64,000 nt of DNA from Schizosaccharomyces osmophilus (Eukaryota > Ascomycota > Schizosaccharomycetes > Schizosaccharomycetales > Schizosaccharomycetaceae). The stretch lies in the NCBI RefSeq assembly GCF_027921745.1, contig NC_079239.1, positions 2,259,501 to 2,323,500 on the forward strand. The letters run 5' to 3'. The notes beneath the pieces were generated by a model, which was not told the DNA's origin, did not search any database, and saw nothing but the letters and a program-made list of their open reading frames with translations. Both the position numbers and the translations under genes were made by a program. Within the stretch, counting starts at the first letter, position 1. The number at the start of each line of letters is the position of its first letter. Shown one piece after another: positions 12,757 through 23,613 of this stretch.

Positions 12757-13161
12757 TCGAAAAATAACTAGTTGTTTTTGCTAACCGTTTCGAGACTTCT
12801 AAATGTAAAAATATCGATTCATTCCTACTTTTCCAAAACAAAAAATCGTCTTGACTACAAGTTATAGCCTTGCTGATGGATACAAGCTGAAATTCATCTT
12901 CTCCAAACTTAAACAACTAAAAAGCAAAGAAAAAAAGAGAAATTATTCTTGTTTGCAGGATTTGTTTGTTTTTTCAATTTTTTTACTACAACTACTCCTT
13001 CATGGAATGAACAGCTTCATTGTCACATCATTCTTCAAAAACTAAATTTTTCATATTCACATTTGCTGATTCAACTTGGGCGGAGAGAACAAGGGCAAAA
13101 ATATTTATAAGGGTACGGATACATACTAAAGGAATTTCTTTAGAGTGTTTTCTTTTGCAGC
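12757..13161. other. Intergenic, small candidate gene to ofd2
   Basis: About 405 bases, AT-rich. ATATTTATAAGGG near 13101 could be the TATA element of the downstream gene, about 60 bp before its start. No other feature was seen. Confidence 0.5.
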
Positions 13162-13845
13162 ATGGAAGACGAGCTGTTTAATGACTCATGCGATGAAGAA
13201 AACGAGTTTGATCGAGCTTTACAAGAAGCTGATCAAGACTCCATACACAACAGTGTGAGTTCATGGACCCAAGTCCCTATAGAATCTATTTCAGGCTTGT
13301 CTTACTACCCAAATTGGCTTCCCCCGGACCTACAAAATCAAATTGCGAATGTTTTACCTGAAAGCCTGTTTTCAGATACCAACTCTGGAAGACAATTGCA
13401 CCTATACGTTCCTTTCCCAGAGCCAATTCAACGCTTAAACAAGTACTTACCATCCGAGTTTTTGTCCGACATTTGGAGGGATCAACCTGCTGAAGCCTCC
13501 ATCATCCAAGTTTATAATCCAGGCGATGGGATTATCCCTCACAAAGATTTGGACATGTTTGCCGATGGTGTCGCCATCTACTCTTTCTTTTCAGACATAA
13601 CTATGGTGTTTACGTTACCATCTCAAAAACTCAAATGCGATGTACGGCTACAAAAGGGAAGTTTGGTTGTCATGCATGGGCCAGCAAGATACCAATGGCT
13701 CCATGAAATACCATTTCGAGGAGGAGATTGGATTCCATTATCTTCCCAAGATGAAGCAGCATCCTCAAAACAAACTTGGATGCCAAGGAATCAACGTTTC
13801 AGCATTACTATGAGACGAATTGTAGAAAACCATACCTTTGGGTAG
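13162..13845 (+). CDS. ofd2: AlkB-type 2-oxoglutarate/Fe(II) dioxygenase
   Basis: A 227-aa intronless protein of the AlkB fold. An acidic N-terminus (residues 1-25) precedes the domain. Iron ligands are visible as H127 and D129 (PHKDLD) and H181 (WLHEI). The 2-oxoglutarate-binding arginines are in RNQRFSITMRR near the C-terminus. Family members hydroxylate or demethylate nucleic acids or proteins. S. pombe Ofd2, described as acting on histone H2A, has about this length and also lies near rpl22 as recalled. The symbol is by recall; the domain call is firm. Confidence 0.85.
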   Translation: MEDELFNDSCDEENEFDRALQEADQDSIHNSVSSWTQVPIESISGLSYYPNWLPPDLQNQIANVLPESLFSDTNSGRQLHLYVPFPEPIQRLNKYLPSEFLSDIWRDQPAEASIIQVYNPGDGIIPHKDLDMFADGVAIYSFFSDITMVFTLPSQKLKCDVRLQKGSLVVMHGPARYQWLHEIPFRGGDWIPLSSQDEAASSKQTWMPRNQRFSITMRRIVENHTFG

Positions 13846-14242
13846 CTCCCCTAATTATCTTTTGCATCTTTTAGCTACTATACACTCCTCAAAAAACATT
13901 CCTCCTATATATTTTCATATTATGCATTTCTTCTTTTCATTCACCTTTCACTTTCTAATTCACCATCCTGCTCTCCTTCACTCGTTTCTTTTCAAAAGCT
14001 ATTCTGTATCATTTCTTTTTACATTGCCGATTAGCTTCCCTCTACAGTACATTCAATCGGTCTGTGTTTTCAATTCAAACAATCTACACTCAGGTTTCTA
14101 CTACTTTGCATATAAGATGAAAGCATATAAAGCTGTGCTTCATTAATTTACAAATGTCAACTCATTAACCATAGTTTAACCCAGGAATTGCTATTCCATT
14201 TTTGATTGTATGAAACAAAATGAGCCATCTCTAGCTCTACAT
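13846..14242. other. Convergent intergenic, ofd2 to rpl22
   Basis: About 400 bases between two convergent genes, pyrimidine-rich on the plus strand. It should hold both 3' untranslated regions. No gene was seen; the open frame at 13838-14146 is a run of low-complexity Phe/Ser/His codons. Confidence 0.55.
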
Positions 14243-14704
14243 TTATTGCTGTTCCTCTTCGTCGTTGCCGACAACGACGTTGTAGTAACGCAACTCGTAG
14301 ACACCCTTCTTGGTGGAAACGACACGAAGCCAGTCACGGAGCTATAAACGTATTAGCTACATGTTTGACTAAATAAGGCTAAAAGATAAGTAAGACTTAC
14401 AGAGTGCTTCTTCAAGAACTTCTTGGTCAAGTACTTCAAGTAACGACCAGAGAAGTCGATGTGAGCAATGACAGCAACCTTGCTGGAGCCTTCACGAGAA
14501 ACAACGACGGAAGAGCCCAAGTTACCAGTCTTGCCATCGACCTTGATGCGGTCGATCAAGTACTTTTCGAAAGCGGAGATATCAAAGATCTTGTCATTGA
14601 CGGCAGCAGTAGCGTCGATAACGTACTTGTTGCTAACCTTTGCTGCTTTTTTCTACGTATAAGTTAGCCTACTGGCATCATCCAGCAAAGCAACTTACAA
14701 CCAT
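14243..14704 (-). CDS. rpl22: 60S ribosomal protein eL22
   Basis: Large-subunit ribosomal protein. Exons are 14704-14699 (only ATG GTT), 14652-14401 and 14341-14243, giving 118 aa. The first coding exon is two codons long, as is common in fission-yeast ribosomal-protein genes. The protein reads MVKKAAKVSNKYVIDATAAV, contains KTGNLGSSVVVSREG, and ends YYNVVVGNDEEEQQ. It is nearly identical to S. pombe Rpl22. Branch points CTAAC and CTAAT are seen in the two introns. Confidence 0.97.
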
Positions 14705-14786
14705 GATGACTTCTTCCTACGAGTGTTGAGGTGGTGGAGGATGAATGCTGCAAAACCCGGTTTCCAAATTTGTGTAAAAGAAAAAC

Positions 14787-14817
14787 CAGTCACAGTAACA
14801 GAAGTAGCCCTACCCTA
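14787..14817. promoter_or_regulatory. HomolD + HomolE promoter of rpl22
   Basis: CAGTCACA (14787-14794, perfect HomolD) and CCCTACCCTA (14808-14817, HomolE) lie 83 to 113 bp upstream of the rpl22 start. In the direction of transcription HomolE comes first and HomolD is nearer the start, the same order as at the P1 gene. Confidence 0.85.
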
Positions 14818-15014
14818 TTTGTCTACTCGATTTTCAAAATAACGAATCATTTCATATTACCCTATTTTTAGTCTCTTGATATAATATGATATTTCAATAA
14901 GTTATGAATAATCTCAATTTGTTTCATTCTTCGAGGCTGTCAAATAAAGAATCAGTGAGTTAAAAGCTTCATCAATGCTCGCTTTTGTGTAGCCTTGACA
15001 GAGAAAGAACGACA

Positions 15015-15046
15015 ATGGTCGTTTATCGCGATGGTCGTTTATCGCG
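15015..15046. repeat. Perfect 16-bp tandem duplication
   Basis: ATGGTCGTTTATCGCG occurs at 15015-15030 and again directly at 15031-15046. It lies between the rpl22 promoter and the 3' end of the Iml2-family gene. It stands out in AT-rich surroundings; no function is claimed. Confidence 0.8.
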
Positions 15047-15268
15047 AGCCAAAGTAGAGATACTTGAAAACAAAATGTAACAAAAAATAATTAATTAAAG
15101 CATCAAATAATCAATATGAAAACTAACTTTGTATAAATTTTGACAATTTAGTTTGTCTTTCTATGTGAGTCTCAAAATAAATTAGGATGGATAGGATGAA
15201 ATCATCACATGATTTTATCAATACATGAGTTAGCTAATGTATTCCCTCTGCACATAATTTCCATCCTT

Positions 15269-17035
15269 TTACGGCTTTTCAGATTGTACTGTCTGAAGGG
15301 CAGCTTGAGTTAACATGGACAGTCTTCCTTCCAAATCATAATTATGATACTCTTGAGCCTTTTTCAATTGTTGCTTTACCTCTCGTTCAGCTTCCAAAGC
15401 ATGCATATCCCATTCAAGTGCGGCCATCTCATAATGAGCACTGGGAAGAATCCAAAAATCGCGATTAGCTTGTGAAAGATAATCTTTATTCATATTCATG
15501 ACACGGATTAGCCGAGCCCTAGATGATTCATAATTCTTTAGATGTCTTTCAACAACAGCCAACAAAAACTCTTGGAGAGCAACCCCATCGTCTTCAGTAC
15601 ACTGGCATCGCTCAAGCTCGGACCGAAGTATGAGTAAATGCTCTGGATCATTCAAACACCAAGTTACGAAAATGTAAATCAACTCTATATAAGGAGGAAT
15701 ATCCATGGCATCAGCTAAATTAACCTTTAGTTTTGCAGCCCTATCTTCCCATTTTTGCACTTTGCGAACCAAGTACATCTCCACAGGTAGAACTCTCCTC
15801 TTCTTCTTCTGAACCAAAGTCGGTGATTGCTTCAGGTACTCAATCGCTTTTGCCAGATAATTTTCAGACTCTTCTATATTACCTCCATTGTTCTTTAATT
15901 CCCTGGAGTGTTGTAACATACAACAACCGGCAAAGAATCGATAAAATGAGTGCGACCAAGAATTCAAGTCTTCTAAATCTAAAATTGCTTGAGCGGCTTC
16001 CTTAAACTTCCGGATTCCGACAAAAAGCATGGCAGTATCAAAGCCCTTCATGGCAATGATTTGTTCCATGCTGGTATCGACACGAGTCTTTTCTAACTCT
16101 AGTGCTTTTTCCGGATCGCCTCTCAAGTAGTGAAGTTTTCCTTGCATAACGGCCCAAATTGCTCCGTTGGAATACCTCTGCCGTACGTTATCAATTCCGT
16201 CTTGACAACGCCTCAATTCATCAGCATAATCCAATGGAACAATACTAGCAGAACTCTGAACCAAAGCGTTAAAGGCATAAAGACATAGCAACGCAATGGC
16301 TCCTTGCATATTGGAATAGGTGGTGGCTTTCCACAGCAATTGTACCGCGTCCTTTCGCTCACCATGCATGGAAAAAAAAGAAAGCACTCTCATTACGGAA
16401 GGAGATAACAAAGAAATCAAGAATGTTAATACGCCATATCCGGTACTTATACCAGATTCAATAAACTCGTCTATGAATTGAGCATTTGAATTCGTTACTT
16501 GAATTTCTCCAGTTTCCTTCTTTTGCTGAACTTCCCGAACATGCTCCATCATTTTTGTAAATGAAAGAAATGTCTTACGAAGGTGATATGCAGACTTTAC
16601 ATTATCAAACAAAGACCCTGCAACAAAACCTAAGATGGATTGCATAAGAGAAAGATCACAAACACAAAGTTGGTACTCATACCCACCTGGGTAGCTTCCT
16701 ACTCGAAGGTCATGAATCTCCATAAACTTGCGACGTGCTTCAGCTCGCTGTTCTGCTGTATTTAGACAATTCCATGCTTCTTCAATAGCAGTTGGTTCAA
16801 GTCCTAAAATGGCATGATAGAAAGCATTACCGGCCTTACCGATGCAGCTTTCAACTGTATCGCTATTAAATGTTTCTTTCGTTCCAGACACGTCGTCATT
16901 CAACATCAAGTCAAACCCGTGCATAAGTTTGCGCAAACCTGAGACATATTCATTCTCATCGAAATGAGCATCCTGCTTTGCAGGATCGCTCCTGTATAGA
17001 GAAGGGAGCCGAAGGTGCTTGCTGATATTGAACAT
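15269..17035 (-). CDS. iml2: Iml2/TTC39-family protein
   Basis: A 588-aa protein starting at the ATG MFNISKHLRLPSLYRSD. It has helical, TPR-like repeats throughout (GFDTAMLFVGIRKFKEAAQ, HYEMAALEWDMHALEAE), typical of the Iml2/TTC39 family. S. cerevisiae Iml2 works in clearance of protein inclusions at lipid droplets. A central hydrophobic stretch (STGYGVLTFLISLLSPSVMR, near residue 200) and another near 250 also occur in the family. It is intronless and transcribed toward rpl22. The family call is by motif recall. Confidence 0.82.
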   Translation of the reverse strand: MFNISKHLRLPSLYRSDPAKQDAHFDENEYVSGLRKLMHGFDLMLNDDVSGTKETFNSDTVESCIGKAGNAFYHAILGLEPTAIEEAWNCLNTAEQRAEARRKFMEIHDLRVGSYPGGYEYQLCVCDLSLMQSILGFVAGSLFDNVKSAYHLRKTFLSFTKMMEHVREVQQKKETGEIQVTNSNAQFIDEFIESGISTGYGVLTFLISLLSPSVMRVLSFFSMHGERKDAVQLLWKATTYSNMQGAIALLCLYAFNALVQSSASIVPLDYADELRRCQDGIDNVRQRYSNGAIWAVMQGKLHYLRGDPEKALELEKTRVDTSMEQIIAMKGFDTAMLFVGIRKFKEAAQAILDLEDLNSWSHSFYRFFAGCCMLQHSRELKNNGGNIEESENYLAKAIEYLKQSPTLVQKKKRRVLPVEMYLVRKVQKWEDRAAKLKVNLADAMDIPPYIELIYIFVTWCLNDPEHLLILRSELERCQCTEDDGVALQEFLLAVVERHLKNYESSRARLIRVMNMNKDYLSQANRDFWILPSAHYEMAALEWDMHALEAEREVKQQLKKAQEYHNYDLEGRLSMLTQAALQTVQSEKP

Positions 17036-18629
17036 TTTTGTCAATCAATCAAAGTAGTACAAGAGAAAGGTTTTTTCGATAATTAAAAGACACGATGAAA
17101 TCCAGATATAAAATTCTTTTCTACAAGTTAAGATTAGGTTCCAGATAGTAAAACGCAAAAGATATAATGAAGGGATCCAAAAAATTCGTCAAAATTTGCT
17201 AAATATGAAAAGCATAAAAGTGTTCAACAAGTATGCTCATTTAGGAGGATGTACAAGGAGATTAAGTTTTTAACCTCTTTGATTTTCCAGAAATGAAAAG
17301 GAAAAGCTCTAATCAACTATTTTTCTACTAGCTTTACTTTAAGTAGCCTTGAGTAGTTATCAAAGTCCTCTTTTTTTTTTAACTTTCTCAAAGCGTAGCA
17401 ACTAAGCTGTCAATCCTGAATAGTTTTTCAAGAGTATGAAAACGCAAATAGTTTCCGATGCGATTTCACTTCAAAATGTTGCAAATTGCGATTTTGCACA
17501 ACAAACCCTGCAACAATGAGTTTGGCAAAAGGCAGGTTTTTCTTGTTTACGATAATACCATGGGTATCTTGACGTCACCTAAAACCCCGATCCGACTAAA
17601 CACTCGGGTACGGATTTTGGATGCCCGACCTTAGCTAGAATGCCGTGGCAAATACAAATTTCAAGTTTGTTTATTTACTTTTTTGTATTTCTTTGTAGGT
17701 AAAAACAAAAATATTTTAAAATTTTAAATAAGAAATCGCTGGGTTTTGTCGACTAAAAAAGCTCTACGTCGTTGTGCTGGAACGATATATATAATATAAG
17801 AATCTACAACGGTCCTTTTGTTTGTTTACATGAAATCGAAAGGATACCAAAACTAAGAATAGATGAGCACTTGCTTTTCTCTTAATAAGGGAAATATCCA
17901 TAATAAATAGTGTTCGTTTTCCTACTGGACTTCCGCTGTAAATTGCATCTTGTCAAATATTACTACATGAGTGTAAAGTAATTGCATCAGGAATTACAAC
18001 GGCTCATTTGTCGATTTAAAATAAAAATTTATTAAGTATTCAAATGATGGGTTTTCTAAACATACTTGGGAGCTACGAAAAATACATCTAGTACCACTTT
18101 TTACGAATTAATTCCGTCCGCAATCAACATTTCTACAACTCTACAAACAAGTATCACAGTACAAATTTGCTTGAATAGAAAGAAAAATTCTAATCTATTC
18201 ACGGAGAGAATCATTTAGTCGATACCCATAGCAGATGAATGCACAAAGCAAAAAGAAAGTTCGCAACGAGCAATTACGAATTATGGTACAACTTTTATTA
18301 TTGAAAGCTTATTCTTGATAGTAATTAGCTGTTTTTGCATATACCTTATATCCTTCCTTGGCTTTGTATTTTTGAAACAAATAAAGAAATGTAACGTTAC
18401 CCCTAAAGTAACAAAGCAAGGACAGCGAAATGAACATCAATTACTTAAAACAAACTCTCAGCTTGTTTCCTAAGCATTTCTTCTACTACAGTAAATATTT
18501 GGAAAAGAGAATCATTTTCGGATTAGAAAATATAGCATGATCTGTTGCTTATGAAGTAAAATACCCATTGTGGCTTTTATTATATTTGGTAGCAAGTAAA
18601 TTAGAATTAGATATTTCACAAGACTTTAT
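17036..18629. other. Long intergenic region upstream of the iml2-like gene
   Basis: About 1.6 kb with no convincing protein gene on either strand. The unusually GC-rich patch around 17560-17650 contains a perfect cAMP-response element and stands out from the AT-rich flanks. It could hold a long 5' leader or a non-coding RNA, but there is no direct sign of one. No LTR and no tRNA were seen. Confidence 0.5.
17570..17577. promoter_or_regulatory. Perfect CRE (Atf1-Pcr1 type) site
   Basis: TGACGTCA, the palindromic CRE bound by the stress factor Atf1-Pcr1 in fission yeast, lies about 535 bp upstream of the iml2-like start. It sits in a GC-rich island. Regulation of that gene by stress is inference. 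Confidence 0.5.
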
Positions 18630-20093
18630 TCAAATAAGTCTCTTTGCCTGTATGACCAACGCAAGAATGCCATCTACTAGATTGTGCCAATTGAAAATCT
18701 GAAAGGTGTACGAAAAGCAAAGAAACCTCAGAGAATTTATACAATAACGGAGCAACTGATAATTAGCCGAAGATATTTTGTTTGTCAATATAGTTTCAAC
18801 AACTTCGGATATCAAAAAAACTGCATAAAAAGAAGGAAATGATTGCTTTGTAGAATGGCATCTCCCAATTATGTTAATACATCCTTCTAATGTCCCTGCA
18901 AGAACCCAATAAATATTGATAAAATGCCAACCAAAAAATTGCACACAGTAGCAAATCCTTTTGACACTAGGTGAGCTTTTAGTTATAAAAACTAAATATG
19001 TCAAGAGTATTGGAAGTACTCTTTCACATAAAACATAAGCGAGTATGAATTTAATTTTCACAAACGCGACTTCTGGTACTTGCTGTACGTAGAAGGGTAA
19101 AGCTAAGTAAAATGAACGTTCGAAGGCTTTGCCAAATATTTGGAAGAAAATGCTTAAAGTAATTAATAAAGAAGAAACTAAGTCATTTCTGTTAAGCCAG
19201 TATTCCAAAAGTAAGCTAAATGGGTATCTCATAAATGCATTCACATTGTACATAAAAAACCAGAGGGTGATGTGAAAGTATAAGGGATTTGACGTCTGAT
19301 GCCAAACGTTCATCCAAACTGCAAAACAGCCAACAAATATCGACACCACAAGAAGCGAAGACTCCAAGCGCTTGGTGTTACTAATATTTCCAAGGTCAAC
19401 ATTTCTGAACGGTTTTTCAAGCTTTTGTAAATGCACCGTAGCCTGGTCGTTTTGGACAGTAAAACTTTTCTTTTCCAAGTAGAACTTCAATGAGACAATT
19501 CTTGGTACTTGGCCTTTGACATACGATCGTATACGCCTGTAAAGCGAAACGTAATCTTTTAAGACTTGCTTAACAGAGAAGTTGCCATCTTTGTTCAAGA
19601 GGCGATTATCATTGAGAACATCAACGAGACTTAATCTTTCGTCCTTGTTGAGATCACTGACATGATGATACAAAGTAAAATTTGGCTCAGTATATTTATC
19701 ATCCAAAGAAACGGAGTTGCGGGATAAATAAGGGACGTCAGCGTCCAAAACATAGGACCTGGATACATATTGGTTTAAAGACTCGGAAGGATTAAATTCA
19801 CAGAAAGGATGACTAGAATCCTGATTAGCGAGGATTTCCTTTTGAAGAACTGAATAATCAGAAGAATCCTTCAATGCTATCGGTCTACCATTAGCGAAGA
19901 TATTCTTTTGAAGAATTGAACAATCAGAAGAATCCTTCATTTCAAGCGGTCTACTATAAGAAACGGCAAAACCGGTAAACGCATCCAAGCTTGTCACGTA
20001 TAACATATATTTCACTCCGAAGATGGCAATAATGATTCCAGTAATCAATATTCCAAGGACGGTGAGAAATAAAACCGCCGTGTCCGTGCTCAT
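18630..20093 (-). CDS. Orphan multi-pass membrane protein with tandem 22-residue repeat
   Basis: Not recognised. It is a 487-aa intronless protein. There is one N-terminal membrane anchor (residues 7-33), then a hydrophilic stretch to about 240, then at least five hydrophobic segments (near 248-262, 276-290, 310-325, 345-360 and 395-440). Residues 48-69 and 70-91 form two tandem copies of a 22-residue unit with the common core KDSSDxSxLQK. Composition is Ser/Phe/Tyr-rich. It lies at the edge of the accessory block beside a solo LTR. It may be a fast-evolving lineage-specific protein. I do not assign a function. Confidence 0.75.
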   Translation of the reverse strand: MSTDTAVLFLTVLGILITGIIIAIFGVKYMLYVTSLDAFTGFAVSYSRPLEMKDSSDCSILQKNIFANGRPIALKDSSDYSVLQKEILANQDSSHPFCEFNPSESLNQYVSRSYVLDADVPYLSRNSVSLDDKYTEPNFTLYHHVSDLNKDERLSLVDVLNDNRLLNKDGNFSVKQVLKDYVSLYRRIRSYVKGQVPRIVSLKFYLEKKSFTVQNDQATVHLQKLEKPFRNVDLGNISNTKRLESSLLVVSIFVGCFAVWMNVWHQTSNPLYFHITLWFFMYNVNAFMRYPFSLLLEYWLNRNDLVSSLLITLSIFFQIFGKAFERSFYLALPFYVQQVPEVAFVKIKFILAYVLCERVLPILLTYLVFITKSSPSVKRICYCVQFFGWHFINIYWVLAGTLEGCINIIGRCHSTKQSFPSFYAVFLISEVVETILTNKISSANYQLLRYCINSLRFLCFSYTFQIFNWHNLVDGILALVIQAKRLI

Positions 20094-20253
20094 CCTGATT
20101 TAACTTTTGGAATCAGAATATGAACAACTCAACAATAAACATTTAAGCAATATATTCGGAAAATTAGCAGCACTTAGATTGAGGAAGTAAAGAATTTATG
20201 GTGTCACATAAAGTACAGGTGCTTGTCAGAGAAACCTCTAATATCATTTTGAA

Positions 20254-20636
20254 TGTGCCATAATCCATATACGATATTACTAATGCTGTGATATTATTAT
20301 TGTATAAGAATAAGGATTCATGAATGTAATGAGTAAACAAAGAAACTGTTTAGACAGAGAGTCGAAAGAAGACACAGAAAATAGTTTTAGACGAAGAATT
20401 TGTTACAAATTATACAAAATCGCAAATTACCTGGCAATTCTTCAGATTGGAAGATTTGACTGATCTAGCTAAATAAATTGTTCCTACAACTTTGTTAAGT
20501 GAATCAGATCCCTGGAAGCTATTACTATTTCATCTTAGTATTATCTAAGTATCCAATTCTAGTACAATTCTTGTTAAATTGTATATTTTTTTCCACTGAA
20601 TACTTACTAATAAAAAGTGAGACTCAACCTGTGACA
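20254..20636 (+). repeat. Solo LTR of a Tf-type retrotransposon, U3 subtype B
   Basis: It begins TGTGCCATAATCCATATACG and ends ...CCTGTGACA, in plus orientation. The central TTCAGATTGGAAGATTTGACT and the R-U5 half match the LTRs of the element at 23159-28256. The U3 half does not match that element. It matches the U3 part of the LTR at 59511-59902 (CTGGCAA, TTTGTTACAAATTATA and following). No clear 5-bp target duplication is visible, so it is probably old. Confidence 0.85.
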
Positions 20637-21482
20637 CAGTCAACAATCGAGTTTACTATAAAAAAGGTTGGGAATGGCTACTTTTTAAAATTTTCTAAGA
20701 TATCTTAGTTATATGTTTACTTATTATTTTCATCTTTGACTGAGTTCAACAGCTTGTTTTCATATCTTGATTCATAAATGCATATACGAGGTATTTCTAT
20801 ATAGATCTTCGTAACTAACATAACCACCCATTTCCACGATTGAGATGATATACAGTTTTATCCTAGTTTCACTTTATTCCTTGGTAAAACATTTTGATGC
20901 GACAAGTGTTTAGCGAAAGAAGCAACAGTAAAATTTGTCTATATTGTTGTAATCAATCACTGCAGGATCATATATCTATACACTTCAAAATTCAGCAAAA
21001 TAATTGTTGTGAGCAAGTTACTCAAAGAAATGATGTACATTATGCGCAATCTCGATTAATCGTAGTCGCTTGATGTACAGGGAAGTTTTAATATCGCATC
21101 GAAAAGAAAATATTACAGCACAACCACAAATAGAACACGAGAGCAAAGAATCGATGAATTGAAAAGGTCTCCAAACGAATTTAGTCATCAAGCTGGTCGA
21201 CCTTTATAAACTTGAAAAGACCATGTGAGGTTTCCATAAACCAAGAAAACTAGGCATATCATAATTCAACGAAGGTGTCTGATGCACAAACCATGCTTTC
21301 TTTTTTTGCGAAAAGTAGACTGTGAATGTTAATCCCGACTCAGCCTATTTACAACCAAAACGTGCTGACTTACATAGACCGTATAAAAACATTTTCTCAT
21401 CATTTGATCCTAGAGGAATACGAAAGTTGGAAGAGACTGTTTCTCGAAACAAGGAATACAATGAAGTAGAATTTGAACGAAA
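20637..21482. other. Intergenic, solo LTR to WW-domain gene
   Basis: About 850 AT-rich bases. Open frames here are short and without protein-like features. It should contain the 3' region of the WW-domain gene. I could not identify any further LTR piece with confidence. Confidence 0.45.
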
Positions 21483-22523
21483 TCACCAATTAGAGCGACG
21501 ACCTCCGTCAAAACCACCAGGACCATCGAAACGCCCCGTATCATTTCCATACCCATTGAAACCGCCAGGACGTTCCATACCATTTCCAAACTCATTGAAT
21601 TCACCAGGCCGCCCCATGTCGTTCCAATAACGATTGAATCCGCCGGAACTATTGGAAAACCCCGCATCATTACTATAGCGATTGAATCCTCCAGAACCGC
21701 CAAAGTGTCCCATGTTGTTTTCATTACCGCTGAATTTTCCAGGACCATCAAAACGTCCCGCGTCGTTTCCATAATTATCGAATCTATTAGGATCGTCGAA
21801 TCCGCTCATACCTTCGGAAGCGCCGAATCCACCATGATATCCATGGCGACCATGACCGTTAAATCTTTCTTGAAAACCATTTGAACCTTCGTTTGGAAGT
21901 CCAGAACCAAATGATCCACCGGGACCACCAATTCCTCCAGATCCCTCCAAGTTACCAAAATTGTCGTAATTGTGCTTGTGATGTTTATGGTGACCCTCAC
22001 CTCCAAACCCTTCCTGATAGCCAGCAGAGCTTTCAAAGTTCGAGCTAGGTCTCTCATAAAAGGAGTTATTGGGTCTTTCCGTGTTGGATAAAGTGCTCGT
22101 GCCGCCGCCAGTACCAACGGCAGCGGGGTAAGCACCCTGCTGAGGGCGTTGATCCTTATGATGGTGTTTCATAACACTTTCTAAAGCCTGTGCAGCCAAA
22201 CCACCCCCAAGGAAACCGCCCACCTTGTCAACCAGAGGATTTGAAAACATTCCAGAAGATGAATGCTGGTTGCTATTATGAGAATGCGATGGCTGGCTGT
22301 GATGATTTGGTCGAAGTTTGTCAAATATACCACGCTCTCCACCCGTGGTTTCATTTGGAGAAGAAGAAGAAGAAGAAGGGGGAGGAAGATTAAATCCTGG
22401 AACAGGACTCTCCCATTGAGGTGTAGGGTTTTGAGACTTTTCATTCACGTAAAAGTAGCATTTGTACTGTGAATCCCATTGTGCAACCCATCCTTCAGGC
22501 AATCCTTCACGCGTTAGATACAT
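21483..22523 (-). CDS. WW-domain protein with Gly/Asn/Phe-rich repeat tail
   Basis: A 346-aa protein if it starts at the ATG of [12 protein letters not shown]; a start ten codons upstream is possible but gives a Phe-rich lead that looks non-coding. A single WW domain lies at about residues 8-40 ([10 protein letters not shown] ... YFYVNE ... PQWESP) and should bind Pro-rich ligands. A Ser/His-rich linker and a Gly-rich hydrophobic segment ([18 protein letters not shown]) follow. The last 150 residues are repeats rich in Gly, Phe, Asn and Arg (units like GGFNRY, GRFDGPG), as in prion-like or RNA-binding tails. Similar WW plus low-complexity proteins are common in fungi. Function unknown. Confidence 0.75.
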   Translation of the reverse strand: MYLTREGLPEGWVAQWDSQYKCYFYVNEKSQNPTPQWESPVPGFNLPPPSSSSSSPNETTGGERGIFDKLRPNHHSQPSHSHNSNQHSSSGMFSNPLVDKVGGFLGGGLAAQALESVMKHHHKDQRPQQGAYPAAVGTGGGTSTLSNTERPNNSFYERPSSNFESSAGYQEGFGGEGHHKHHKHNYDNFGNLEGSGGIGGPGGSFGSGLPNEGSNGFQERFNGHGRHGYHGGFGASEGMSGFDDPNRFDNYGNDAGRFDGPGKFSGNENNMGHFGGSGGFNRYSNDAGFSNSSGGFNRYWNDMGRPGEFNEFGNGMERPGGFNGYGNDTGRFDGPGGFDGGRRSNW

Positions 22524-22809
22524 ACTTCTTTGTAGTATAAGGAAGAAAAACAAAAATCTGCGGGAATATGAAAAGTATAAAAGTGTTTGCGAATAGCTGA
22601 ATTGGAAAACGCGAGTATTTGTTTATATGCACAGCCTCGAAGTAACAGCCTCGAAGTAACAACTAATATACTAATTTCAATGCAAAGAGTATTCTTTGTC
22701 GATAGATAAACTGTGCAGTATAGCGAATTGTGTAAATATAAAATAGGGATGCCTTTCGAGCATTTTCGAGGTACATGCGGAATCACCCTCACGCCTATAA
22801 GTATATTAG

Positions 22810-23153
22810 TGTCACAGCTGGATTTTTACGCTGTGTTATTATAATGCTGCGTGTATGATTTAAGGGTTGTAAAAAGTTGTATTTGTAAAAGTTGGGCTCT
22901 ACTTAGTTTATACTGTAAGTATTTTCAGGATCCAGTGACTTGAGTAGCTAAATAAACGACAAGGAAAATAATTTAGCCAGATCAATCGAATCTTCCACTC
23001 TGAAAGTTTGTACTTCCAACTTTTAGAAATATATCTTCTAAAGTCGATATCATTGTTCCTTCTGATAAAGTTTCTTTGTTGAAAACTTCCTTTGTTTACA
23101 TCTTGTAATAAGAGTTCTTTTGTATAATTATATTACAATATCCGGCCTTGACA
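22810..23153 (-). repeat. Old, diverged solo LTR of Tf type
   Basis: It starts TGTCACAG at 22810 and ends CCTTGACA at 23153 on the plus strand, in minus element orientation. The inner block TTAGCCAGATCAATCGAATC matches the R region of the younger LTRs with substitutions. The right half resembles the LTR at 59116-59494 (TTTGTTTACATCTTGTAATA). It directly abuts the target site of the 23159-28256 element. Confidence 0.78.
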
Positions 23154-23158
23154 TTATC

Positions 23159-23553
23159 TGTCACAGGACGAATCTCACTTGTTATGAGAATAAGTATTCA
23201 GTGGAAAAGATGTAAGTAATAACAATTCATAAAATTGTATCTTTGACTTTTAAATTGGATACTTTTGTACTATAGAAGAATAGTAACAGCTTCCAGGGAT
23301 CTGATTCACTAAGTAAGTTGTATGAACAATTTTATTTAGCTAGATCAGTCAAATCTTCCAATCTGAAGATTTGAGCTTTCCATTAGAGGTATATATATCT
23401 TTCTAGGATTAGTCAGCTTCTATATAACTTTAGTTCTAGATTTATAAAATTTTTAATGGCAAAAATGAAAATTTAGTTTTGTAATAACGTATTTGATAAT
23501 ACAATACATTTATTGTATCAAGATATTAGTAATATCGTATACCGGTTATGACA
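23159..23553 (-). repeat. 3' LTR of the first Tf-type element
   Basis: TGTCACAGG...TTATGACA on the plus strand, 395 bp, identical to the partner LTR at 27862-28256. The polypurine tract (plus strand CCTCCCCTCTT, 23554-23564) directly adjoins it. Confidence 0.95.
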
Positions 23554-23613
23554 CCTCCCCTCTTAAGACGCTTTCACTTCCTTGAATTGAAAGGTCTTGT
23601 TTTCCTTGCGGTT

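Noticed and set aside
13838-14146. Plus-strand 102-codon frame after ofd2
   Set aside because: Low-complexity Phe/Ser/His/Leu composition from a pyrimidine-rich 3' region; no conserved feature.
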